Source: Tenebrio molitor (taxonomy: Eukaryota > Arthropoda > Insecta > Coleoptera > Tenebrionidae). From it: DNA of 64,000 bases. The translations under genes and the position numbers were made by a program. The notes beneath the pieces are model-generated. The model was not told the origin of the DNA. It worked only from the letters and a program-made list of their open reading frames with translations, and did no database searches. The stretch spans positions 14,074,001 through 14,138,000 of the forward strand of contig NC_091048.1 of NCBI RefSeq assembly GCF_963966145.1, in the 5' to 3' direction. Positions 44,608 to 56,400 of this stretch are shown piece by piece; within the stretch, counting starts at the first letter, position 1, and each line of letters begins with the position of its first letter.

Positions 44608-44869
44608 GAAGGAGTGATTTCGGATGAGACAAAAATCAGATTTTTCAATTTGATGTTGAAAGACTTATTGTCTTCACTCAGTTCTGGTTTGGGGAGCGAC
44701 ATCACTTGAAAGTCGGTCTCCTGTATTTTTTAAATGACTCGTATAATCCCATATTTCACCAAGACAGTATTCATTCACGGCAACAATTACAAGAGGGTTT
44801 CTTGAAGGTGCCCAAGTAACTTTACTGTCACGGTCGGCTCGTTCTCCAGACTTATTGCCTATAGGACAT
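44608..44869 (+). pseudogene. Tc1/mariner transposase catalytic-core fragment
   Basis: Pieces of the DDE region can be read in order. GVISDETKIRFF holds the first aspartate (44623-44625) and FWFGERHHLKVG follows. IFHQDSIHSRQQLQE holds the second aspartate (44763-44765). After a one-base shift, FLEGAQVTLL, ARSPDLLPIGH is the block that normally ends in a catalytic glutamate or aspartate. That position appears as glycine here. This is the only stretch in the window where the core of such a transposase survives. No ends were identified. Confidence 0.65.
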
Positions 44870-47717
44870 GCAAAAGTTACTTGTGACGTCGTAACGCACT
44901 AAACTTTTACGAGAGAGTCTGTCGATCACGCATTAAGTATTCCCTCACTAGAATAAAACCCAAAAAACCACTCAATAAACCCCACGGAGCTTATAAACCT
45001 TGGGTTCCACTCGAACACTTAAAATTTCTGGGTTGATCTTACGTCACGAGTACTTTGCAAATTAAACCGTTTAGAACAGTGTAAAGTTTGAATTTCCCGC
45101 CGTTTGACACGAATGACATTTGTTTATGTTTAATCGGGACATAATTGAATATGTTTGTTTTCAGCAAAGGGTACCCTTAGATATTTGCTTCGAGAATAGG
45201 AATCGTTACGTTATTCTATTTTTGATGTAAAACATTGCAAAGAAAGAAATAAAGAAAGATTTTTTGTCTCTAAATTTTAGGTTAGTTGTCAACATGCTCC
45301 AATTAATCTACGCTTTAAAAAAGCACAACAATTGACGGTTTCTAACGCCTTCCCAGCCCAGGATTTCATTTGAACGCGCGATACTAGTTTAATGAACAAT
45401 AATAATTAACGTACGGAACGGCATGATGTGATTGCTTCTTTATACTTGTTACATAATCTACTATTCTGAGTTGATACTTTTCAGTAGCATACGGTTCTAT
45501 CATTCAACATTTGCGATTTTATTAAATACACTTACGAGTACATATTTTATATTAATCAAAGAAGCATCATTGCAGAAAAAAATTATTGCAATTAGCAAAT
45601 TGCAAACATAATATGTTTAAATTTAACTGAACATTAAAATGTGATCTCGATCTCTATATCTAGTCTATTATTCGAAACAAAGAAAAGTAAATAGTAAATA
45701 GTGAGAAGTTTAATTTTGTGGTTTTGAGTAATCAAAATGAAAACCATCCCGTAAAATTGCGTTTTTTACCCAGTTAAATTAACGAATAAGAAGACATTGC
45801 AATATGTAGTTAGGTGTCACACATTTTACTGGTCAGTTACTATAATAGTAACTATGTAGTTGTAAAGATCTAAAGAGACTATTTAACACTATGTATTTAT
45901 TTTTTGTTATGTATTCTGTTTTCATTCAAACCTTTTTTATTTTTCTTTATGTAAACTACGCAAAATGAAATGAAATAGTGAATACCTGAAAAGAAATCAA
46001 TATCAGTAATATCCACCTTTTAAACATTGGAAACGCAATAAACGGTGCTTTGGGTTCATCTCAATATTCGACAAGTAATTTCTTTGAATAATCTTGGTCT
46101 AAATTACCACAAGTTGTAAATGATTGAGTACAAATTCGAGAGAGGGTGAAAACATCTGGATACTTTTCCCCCTTGTTTGATTTTCCGGTAGTTCTCCCAC
46201 TTTCCATGAATCGACCAATAGAGCGGCCTGTAAACTACCCCGTCAGTTCACAACCACGGCCTTCCAATCACATCTGAGGTTTTCAAAGTCAATATTTGTT
46301 ACTTTATGTAAGCGCGAATTTGACGACTTTGTACCCTTTCCAAACACAAAATGATCACAGCCGAACGATAAATGATCAATGTCGGCCGTGCGAGGCGTCT
46401 GTTCGATTCTGCATCTTTTCCGACTAATTAGGTTGCTCCCACTCCCGAATAAGATCGAAGTGTGGTGGCAGCGCTTGCACAATGTACGAATGCCGACACA
46501 AGAATGTAACAACGCTTTTCGATAATCGCGTAAGCTTTTTGACGCACAATAGGCGGTTGTTAGCTAGCCGAGCGTGCATAAGAGATCGTTAGTTAGCAAA
46601 ACACGGCTATTGTCACCTTTTGTGTTGACAATAAGGTCTTAAGTACACCTCGAAGGGCACTTTCCGACACTCTCCCGGTCACAGAATGTGAAGAGGTGGC
46701 GACGACAACTATTTTCTCCTTCCATCACATTCTGAAAGTCTGTCTCACACCGTCAAGTTTTACACTCGACAGGATAATCCCCAAATGTTGACAAATAGGG
46801 TTCTTAGGCGGCAATGGCATAAGGACTATTCTAAACACTTGATGATAATTGAGAGGCACTTAAGGTGCTATAAGAGCTTGCGGAACAGATTAGAGGTATT
46901 ACAGTTAAGTACCCTCAGAAGTGCAAACGCGAATTCAAAAGTGGCGAGCTCACAGAAGTGGAGTGCTTAGTTTAGCCGATTTCAACGATTTACATTTCAG
47001 AACGTTTTAGAGATAAATAGCTTTCAGCTATTTCCGCTTCAGTTTGCATAAGGACCCAAGGAATTGTTCTCCTCTGTCGGATGGTTTCTAAGGTTGGCCG
47101 TTGTGCAGGGTGAACAAACCAAATTTACATTTCCACGACATATGACCTGATAAAATTTATTGTACATTTATAGAATGTTCCTATAAATAAAATTTAAAAA
47201 ATTTCCCCCTCTTGAACATTGTAACATTTTGTTTTATTGTACTGTATCTATTTTCTCCATTATCTAGAAATATTTGTGTTGAATAAAAATTGTTGTATGA
47301 TTTGTATGCGATTTAATTATCAAGGTATAATTAATTTACCACAAAGTAAACACAAAGACATAATAATATTTAACTCTTATTTCCGACTTACAAAAAATAG
47401 AGCTCCTTATTTTGCTTTGAGGAAAAGTATCTGGTATTTACGAACATTTTGCTTAATTTATACAATTTCAAGTTTATATAATAAACAGACGAAGTTTAAT
47501 ACAGATTCTATTCCATTTTTAACATTTTATGTAACAAAGAATATATTTCAATATAAAAAAAATGTAATGCAAGGGTCAAATTTGTTGTAAAAAAATTGTA
47601 TTAAGCCGAACAAAGCTAAATGAAATTCTTGAATTTGAAATTTCCCAGTCTAATTAAGTCAGATTTAAAAATAACACTATGGTATTAGATATATGAATAT
47701 AAGCGATATAAAATGCA
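44870..47717. other. Intergenic DNA with a unique island at 46060-47110
   Basis: From 45100 to 46050 it is AT-rich with nothing recognised. From 46060 to 47110 it is non-repetitive and GC-richer. It lies 3-4 kb upstream of the Hmx start and is a candidate regulatory block. The 117-codon frame at 47237-47590 needs a TTG start and has AT-driven composition, so it is not called. Confidence 0.35.
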
Positions 47718-47990
47718 TTCACGTTGTTTTGACGTAATGGGGGGGGCATGGATATTTTGCATTTAATTTGGTAGTAAAGCTGTCTATTGAATTAGGTACT
47801 GTTTTTATAAGTTTGAGGTTATAAATAGCGTCAATGTCTAGTGAAGAATACTCAGACATCGCGGGAAATTCAGCAACATGTTATGTTCACTTAGATAGGT
47901 CCGCATGTTAAGCACTTTTGTAACGGAAATCAAACAGTGTGTCCAACGTTAAAAAAATATGGCCTCCCATTATGCCAGAACAACGTGAAC
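47718..47990. mobile_element. MITE, ~273 bp
   Basis: TTCACGTTGTTTTGACGTAA near the left end and its inverse (CATTATGCCAGAACAACGTG) at the right, with the conserved GGG-GGCCAT block next. A diverged partial copy in reverse orientation lies at 13925-14056. Confidence 0.65.
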
Positions 47991-48150
47991 GGTGTTTAGG
48001 TAAGTGAGTAAAATAAATAAACAGGTATATTTTATGAAGTTTCAGGGAACCGAGCTGTTGGATGAGTATAAGTTTAAGCTAACGTGGTTAAAGAAAAAAC
48101 GAAAATCAAAACAACTATTAATTTCAATTTTTGTTTGGCAAAATTTTGTT

Positions 48151-48285
48151 AATATCTGTTCACGTTGGAATGAACATCAATGGTGCAAATGACCTGACCT
48201 GTTACTATGACAACTCATATGAAAGTTAATGCCAAATGTGTGCGATTTGCACCACTGATGTTCAATCCAACGTGAACAGGATATA
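48151..48285. mobile_element. MITE, 135 bp
   Basis: TGTTCACGTTGGAATGAACA and TCAATGGTGCAAAT at the left are inverted at the right with few changes (arms about 45 bp). Confidence 0.75.
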
Positions 48286-48312
48286 GATTATCGAAATATG
48301 GATGAATAAACA

Positions 48313-48597
48313 TTGGATGATTCAATATGATTGTGGGTAAGTATGGCAACTATGTACGAAAATGTGTGTGGCACCTCTGTGTAAGATGTGTGTAAGATAG
48401 ATTTGACATTTCTTTGACAGTTCATAGTCGCACAATTTTTAAAATTGTCAAGTCAACGTGCAATGATAAAGAAAAAATCGAATGCACGCTTATGAAATGT
48501 CATGCAAATGTCAACTCTACACTCCACCCACACAGTTGCGACATAAATGTTCGTACATAGTTGCCATACTTATCCACAATCATTTTCAAACACCCAA
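48313..48597. mobile_element. MITE, 285 bp, copy 2 of 34963-35239
   Basis: Same ends (TTGGATGATTCAATATGATT left; inverted TTGGGTGTTTGAAAATGATT right) and same arms as copy 1, with an 8-base AAGATGTG/GTAAGATG local duplication at about 48380-48400. Confidence 0.85.
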
Positions 48598-48599
48598 TA

Positions 48600-49660
48600 T
48601 TAGACTTTCTCATAAAATTCTCATAAAATACGAATGACACACGCATAATTCTTTCACAAAAGATTTGTTGTGAATAGAGTCAAAGTAATATTGGTCTCGT
48701 GGTTTCACAAAACTAAACTTCATTGTAAATAGTTTGGACTAAAATTTGAACCTGGTCTTATCTTTAAAATCGAAATGAATGATAGTGTCGTCATTCGATC
48801 TTTCTCAAACCCAAATACTTTTATAAAGCAATTTTGACTGCAATGGTCAAAATTAGATGTTTTAGAAATAATTGCAAATATTTTTAAAATGCATCATCAA
48901 AGTGTCAAATAATTAATTGATACATAGAACGAAAAAAATTATGGTTTTTCTAATTTTTCTTATCTACTATCAATGCTGTTTTGATATATTGAGGTACGGT
49001 CGATGGACAAATAAAACTGGGACACTTAAAATTTAAGTCGATTGTCAATATATTGCAAACACTTTGACAAATCTGGCAATGCGCTGGCAACAAAATGTCG
49101 AACAGATACTGACAGCAAAAAAAGTTGCATCCGTTGCATCACTGAATCAATTAATTCAACATGAAAAGAAAAAATCATAACCAACTCGGTCCCAAAAAGA
49201 TCGTGAATGCCTAAACATTTCATTTTTGTTGCCAATTGCAAATATTTTTTACAATAACCACCATATTTTTAGGACTTCATATAATAATTTTAATGGAAAT
49301 GATCACATATTAAGTTTTACATTCATACAATTATTCAGTTTCTCAATAATTTTGTACGATTTTTCTAAAAATCTAAATCAACACATTGGTTAACATGTAA
49401 AAATAATAATTTTCTGTAACCTGTTAATTTTTTTTGAATTGGATGCGCACAATGTAATCGTTGAAAATTCAAAGATTTTTTTTTTCAAATCATAATCATT
49501 ATTTTGCAGGTATCGTAGAAAACAACATTCCGAAAATAGCATCCTGTTTTTGTTGAGAAATTGTTCGAAATTAACTCTTCCTAACATGGTAAACTCCTAA
49601 AGGAATTATTTGTAAACACATAAGATTATTCGACAATTTTACGTTAAGATTTTCACGTAA
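48600..49660. other. AT-rich spacer
   Basis: A possible solitary transposon end (ACTGGGACACTTAAAATTT) lies near 49015. Frames at 49026-49587 show no motif. Confidence 0.35.
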
Positions 49661-50116
49661 AACGAAACAGGCACTAAGAACGAACACTTCAAAGGGTGCC
49701 AGTCTGGGGGGATGTAAACAAGGACGCGCGAATTACATCACGATAAGAAAGAAAAAGCAACAACATCAAATTGCACATAGCACAACGTGTAAAGTATATG
49801 TATAAGAGGCCCTCTCTAAAGTTATAACCGTTAAGGGTGCGACAGAAATGGAAAATACACCCCAGCACGCAGCTAAAGAGAAAGAAAGAATATCAGGTAA
49901 AGTTAGGGGTGTTTCTGTTGAAAGAGGGAGTGTCCTCAATTTCACCGCCCTCTTGATCATACAAACTCTCTCAAAACACTTACAACCAGTATTTGGTCAT
50001 AGACAATCTATGTAGTTGTTGCTGACGATATTTATACACTGACCGGAAACATAAAAATAAAAATAAGAACGCTGTGTGTAAGTGTTAAAACAATATACAG
50101 GGTGGAGTGATTAAAA
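49660..50116 (+). promoter_or_regulatory. Hmx 5' flanking region and probable 5' UTR
   Basis: This stretch, GC-richer than the DNA just upstream, directly precedes the Hmx start. TATA-like words occur at 49802 (GTATAAGAGG) and 50029 (TATTTATACA). No choice of start site can be made from sequence. AAAAATGA at 50112-50119 is an acceptable initiation context. Confidence 0.4.
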
Positions 50117-50460
50117 ATGAGTTCGCCCGTTCGCGATATCGAAGTTAATGTAGTTTCTAGTCCGGAATCTTCGAGCAGAAACGGATCACCGGAACCGGAA
50201 AATTTTCGATTGATAAATCATATAGCAACACCGAACATTACGTGTTTTCCTGTTATTAAAACTAGTGACGACGAAAAAACTGATAATAAGGATCTATCAA
50301 AAGTTCAGCAAAAAAGTTCAGGAGCTTCCACTAACTTCTCAATATCGAGTATATTATCGAGAACCGAACCGACGGTTAAGAAAAACGGTTTTCTTGCAAC
50401 GGGACAAAGTATTTTAGAAAGTGGTATCGCCAACAATGCTGATAGTGCCATGCTTTCCAG
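50117..50460 (+). CDS. Hmx coding exon 1
   Basis: Encodes residues 1-114 plus two bases of codon 115. It starts MSSPVRDIEVNVVSSPESSS and holds the eh1-type repressor motif near its end. The donor is CCAG|GTAATT at 50461. The open frame runs one codon into the intron by chance, so an unspliced reading gives 115 residues. Confidence 0.9.
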
Positions 50461-53400
50461 GTAATTTTTTTAAATTAATTTTCATTAACATTAATCTTAA
50501 TTAAACATGACAGTTAATGAGATATGCGCAAAAAATAGATATCTCCCTACACAATCTGTTCTATTAAGACTTTTTATAATGATGTATTCAGATATACCAA
50601 ATTGTAGTAAAGTGTGATATTAGTAATGTAAATTTATTAATACGATCATAAATAATGGTTTCCGTTTTTTTTTTAATATGCATTTAGATTTATTAACACT
50701 TACCTAATTAATAATTAAACGCTATTAGATTTGTCGGCTGATTGTGGTATCAACCGAAATTAAAACTATACATGTTTGCACATGTATAGTTAACTTAAAA
50801 TTAGAACAAGGGTTTTTTATATAAAAAATACTATACGTAAAATGTTTACAATTTAAAAAGTACAAAATAAATAAATAAAATAATAAATAAATAATCAAGT
50901 AAAAGCCAGAATTGTAGCAAGATTAAAAAAATTTAAAATTAAGTAAGTTATTACTGAGTTCTTCTATTCATTTAATCTACATGTAAATCAAATAATCTTA
51001 TATCTGTATAAATTTTTAATGTTAATTACTTACCCCCAAATAAAAAAAATAAATTTATTATTTGTGATTTAATTGTCAATTAACTTAATAGCTAAGTAAC
51101 TAAAAATTAATACATTTAACCAAGAGTTTGCTCAAGAGTTTGCCGCAGATCAAGTAGTATTGTAAATAATGTACTCGTATGTACATTACATACATACCAG
51201 TAAGTTTATCATTAATACATGGTTGCGACAAAGTAATACAAAAAAATAGTTGTCCGCATTATTGTCTAATTTTGGTTTACAATATAAAGCTTTTAAATAA
51301 ACTGATCGAAAAAAGTTAAAGATATTGATATTATAATTTATAACGTATCCCAAGAAGAGAAAAAGTTTGACATATAAGTCAAAACTCATTATATGTGTGA
51401 AAACGTTTATTAAAAAAACATTTCAATAATTCTTCTTAAAAAAACTTACTGATGCATTTTACTAAAGTTAACTTAAATATTTAGCAATATCCCTAACTTT
51501 TTTCGATCAGTTTACTTTTATGCTTAAACAGAATAGATCAGTATCATGGTTATTTGTAATGTAATAGATATCATAAAAAGCTGCAATCATCGAAAGGTAT
51601 CTTATTCGGAATTTTATGAATTTTTATTTTTTAATAATTGTACACAAGCGTGTTTATATTACTTTTAAAAGTGCACCACTGCACATAGTTCATAAAAATA
51701 ATGTTTATATTTATGATGTATTTGAAAAACTACTGTAGGAGGCTTTTAAATGACGTTAGCTAAATGGGCAAAATTTATGTTTTAATATACCTACGTTTAC
51801 TTCATGAATACAGATTAAGTGATTACACGTAAATATACCTAATGTTGTCAAATTTTAGAATAAATTTCAACCAGATTTAATTTATTGCATTCTTGTTCTT
51901 ACCTTAATTTTAAAACATAAATTCATTAATATACCGGGTGTAGAATTGGTTTACGAGACATAGGATTTTACATGTAAAAATAAAGAGTTTCAATTATTGG
52001 CTCCCCTAACAATTTTATGGCAAAATAGTTAAAATGAAAGTTAAAGAGAATTAAAATTACTGTCTAATTTCAAGCTTAGTTTTATTCTAACATCTTGTGG
52101 TACTGAAAGAAAGGCAAGAAAAGAGTTAACACAAAAATACTAAAAAGTACTACTAGGCATGAAATTTTATTTCTTTCTTTAAATGGTATTATGGAGGATC
52201 TTCTTCAAGAAACTTCCAAGCAACATTTGCTTCAGATTTCCCAGACCGACCACTTTCAGCCATAGAAGCAATTCGAAGAATTAGAGAGAAGTTTGAACAT
52301 TTAATAGAAGATACCTTTTCATTCGTCCTGTACGAGTTCATTTGAAGGGCAGATCAAACGAAAATTAAATAATAGTGAAACCACCCGACAAATAATTTTA
52401 GAAATCAAATTTCATTGCTAGTACATACTGCTTTTTAGTATTTTTGTCTTAACTCCTTTTTTGCTTTTCTTTCAGTACCACAAGATGTTCGAAAAAAAAA
52501 CAAAGAGTGGAATTAGACAGTAGTTTTAATTCTCTCTAGCTTTCATTTTAACCATTTTGCCATAAAACTATTAGGGGAGCCAATAATTGGATCTCCTTAT
52601 TTTTACATGTAAAATCCTATGTCTCGTAAACCAATTCTACACCCGGTATGTACTCGTATACCTATACGTACTGAAAATCGTTTTTCAAAAATGGGTTTAA
52701 AAGTTATTTTTTTTAAAGATCGAAAAATATCTTTTTAAAAATTTTGTGTAAGTGTCGAATAAGAATACCCTTTTAGCTATACAGGGTGTTTTCGAAGTTA
52801 AAGCGTTCCTTTTAACATGTGATAGTATGCGTTGTTCTAAAGAGTTTTAGCTAAAATCACCTTAGTAAAATGTGTACGTCAATGAAGATACAATAAGTTA
52901 ATTTTTTTGAAATGTTTGAAACCGGTCCTGCTCAAATTTGCGCTGATATGTTAGAAATTAGAATTGACAAAAAAAATCAAATGAGCATAGACGTTAATCA
53001 AAAATTCTGTCAGAGTTGTCATCTAATTAGTCGGAATGGCTTAATCATTACGAAAATAATGAGCTCACAGATATGTTGCTAATGTACGGGCAATGTTATC
53101 ACGTTATCAGAATGCAGCTGCGGCGTCCAGAGAGTACGCAGAGCGATTTCCAGAGAGACACCATCCTGGACCACGTCAGTTATTAATCTAGTACAGCGGA
53201 GAGATAGACTGGACCGGACTCAAAATTTTAGAAAACAATAAAAATATACAATCAATTATCTCCGTTAATACAAACATTTTACTAAGAAGATTTAGGCTAA
53301 AATTCTTAAGAATAATGTATAGTGTTACAAGGAATGCCTCAACTTCGAAAACACCCTGTATAGATAAATTACCATTACTAAATATGTAAATTGTTTATTA

Positions 53401-56400
53401 TTTTTTATTCTGCTGATATACTGTGCGATCAACAATTATTATTTAGATTTAGATCAAAGAAACCTGAGATTTCGGACGTTGTCCAAATGTAAACGCTCAG
53501 AGATGCTCTGGAATGTGTGGAAGTATTTTTGGTGGCATATACCTGTTTCAATTTGTAAATTTTTGCGGAAACTCGGCCAAACAGGCAACAGTTCATTCTC
53601 CATTATTGAAAACACCATTACGAAACTAAGATTCAATGATAAATATTTTACGTTTTGAAGTAAAAACCATTTTTGCTTTAAAATTTGATTAATAGTGACA
53701 GTTGCTACACATTTATTAGCTAAATTAGCAAAGATACAAAAATCGGACACTGTCAAAGTCATACAAGCAAACTGGGACACTTATTTTCATTTAATTTCAT
53801 CAAAAAGTTCATTGAGTGGGTTTTACGAATGTAAAGGTAGGTATAAATGTAATAATGAAATACATTCAACACATGTAGGGTAAAATTTTCGAGAGACACT
53901 ACTTTAATTGATTGTAAAAGGAATGTGTGTATGAATATGAATAAAAAAATACCTTGTTGTATTAGTGATTTGTTACCTGAATGTTATGTATACATATGCC
54001 TTCATGTTTTATTTATCACTAGAGTTATTTTTTATATAAAACTTATTATCCAACCAACTAGAATGTTTCTGTCGGTTTAGAAACGGTGGCATATTGAACA
54101 AAAAAAAGATTACCATAAAGCAAACCATGAAGAGACTTACAACAAAATATTTAAATATAAACTGTTTGATTAGAACAAGTATTGTAAATTAAATCATTGT
54201 TTTCATAAATTTACAAATCTTTTGCAAAATTGATAAAAGAAATTAGTGTCATTAATACATTAAAAACCATATACATATGTACTTAATAAAATTTTTAAGT
54301 GATTCTGAATTCCGAGTGAAAGAAATATACACAATTTTTGTAATCGTTTAATGAAAAAATCGAGTCTGAATTATTTAAAATTAAAATGATATATTCACAT
54401 ATGCCTATTCTATATCAGTACGTTTAATCTTTAGATAGTTAACAGTGTTAATACTTACAGACGTTTCCTACATTTACTCTATTATAACTTCACATTAACA
54501 ATTTAGTTTATTGGTTTAACCTTCTTATTTGTATAAATTTAAAATCCCAAACATTTATTAGTACATTTTACTGTTGCATGCATACAGATTAACATCCTGA
54601 ATTATTAGAATATACATAATGCAATCATTATTATTTATCGTTGAAGTGTGTGTTTGTTAATTAGTTTAAGCGTTTTTTTCCCTCATACAACTTCAAGGGT
54701 TTACCTAAAGTAGTTATAAAGAAATGAAACCAGAATTCCTACATAACAAATTTCACACCCAATTTTTGGGAACAGTGTTTAGAGAGATCCCAACGTATTT
54801 TAAAACACAAAAATATAATTTGGGTAATACAGTACAGTAATAAATATAATGATGTCTTGAAAATGCGACGCTTTTACTAAATTTATGATAAACAAAAAAT
54901 ATAGCTTGTTGCAGTTAGGCATAAGCCTGTTGTTTTTTAGACGAATCTTGATAATAATATTGGGTCACAAACCAAAGATAAGCAATTGTTTCTGTCGTAA
55001 TTAGCGTCTTTTGAAACAGCCTATACTACGTGTAAGGTAGTAAATTGGAAAATGAATTCCAAGTCAAAAAGAAAGTTTTCGTTGAGCCTTAGAGCATAAG
55101 ATGATTATAAGATCATCCCGTCAGGCGTCTTCTTATAATCCACAAAAGCTAAGATTTAAGGATTGACATTCTTGACAGTTTTTCAACGTTTCCAGCATTC
55201 TCATGTCGGTCCGTTTAGTAAAATATTTCCGTTATTTTGACAAATAAAAATATGAAATATCAATTAAATATTTATTGCTGCAATATAATAAATAAATTAT
55301 GTAGCACTAATGGTTCCACGGTAATAATTTATAGTGCTCTTTGTTTTAGCCCCATTTGTTCCTATATTTATCGGTCCAGTTATATTAACCAGGATGATCA
55401 ATTCCAATGGGTTTTCCATTAATTTATATAAATTCGAGTAATAAAAGTTTGTGAAATGTTGGCGATCGTGCAGCTAGACACAGACTTGTTTATCGATCAT
55501 GTCGCAATATCGAGCCACTTAAACTGGTAGTAAGCTTCTTAGGGAATTCTGAGGAAGTCTTCTTCCGCTCACCGACTTCTCTCTTTGAAGAAGAACACTT
55601 AACTTGATGCAAATTTAATGGCAGATAGACTTAGTTCACAGATTGCCTCGAGGGACTGCCGGAATATCGATTCACCAGCACCTCCTTTTTAATTTTTAAC
55701 CGTGATTTAATACCAACTTTATAATGCCTTAAGTGGAGATCCTCTCCCAGGAAGAAAGTTTAGATAAACACTGAAGTTTCCATAACACGACCGACTTGAA
55801 TTTAATTAATTAATCGTTCGTTTTTGTCTTTCCAGGTTAGGTCTCATGACACATTTCGGCGCCCTTGCCGCCGCCAGTAGCAGATACGCGGCTCTTTGTG
55901 GGGCTCCCACGGACCCGAGGACGTTACCATGGTACTGGGGACGGATACCCTCCCAATTACCACAAGAAAAATCCAGTCCTAACGGTGAGTAATTTTGCAC
56001 CTTAATGGAAATCTAAGCAAAGCAGATTAACGCCCAAGTATTTTTATTGTTGGAAGCGATTGCATTTCATGTAACTGTCAACGTTGTTCAATTCGCATTT
56101 GTACGGCTTACGTCGATTAGACTCAAACTTAGCGTAAGGCTTCGGAAACCATTTTCGTGCTGTTTAAATACTCTCAAGGCTTACGATAAAGAAATCACTA
56201 AAAAATTATCTTTAAAAATTACTGGTTTTTCAATTATCTCATGTTTCTTGGTTTAGTTTTTAAAATAATTTTGTTAAACATTTTTTATATCTTTGTTCTT
56301 AATTATAGTTTTTTCAACTTTGTAGGAACACAATTAATTTTAAATGGCTTGGTATAACATAAAGCGTGTTTTTTTTTCAAATTTGGCGTCGAAGTTGGCG

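Larger units (their letters stand above)
50461..55835 (+). other. Hmx intron 1
   Basis: About 5.4 kb, AT-rich. It contains mobile elements at 51934-52646 and 52782-53358 and a perfect 12-bp-arm hairpin at 50765-50792 (ACTATACATG arms). The 3' end reads TTTTTGTCTTTCCAG, a strong polypyrimidine tract and acceptor. A GC-richer block at 55480-55800 just upstream of exon 2 may be conserved. Confidence 0.85.

Noticed and set aside
47237..47590. 117-codon + strand frame
   Set aside because: TTG start, AT-driven composition (Ile/Tyr/Phe/Asn/Lys) and no motif; probably chance.
47717..47760. Poly-G run GGGGGGGG near 47740 as a G-quadruplex or origin
   Set aside because: A single short run inside a MITE end; the partner copy lacks it.
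53454..53780. 108-codon - strand frame in Hmx intron 1
   Set aside because: No recognisable domain, and it is antisense to the gene; not supported as an exon.
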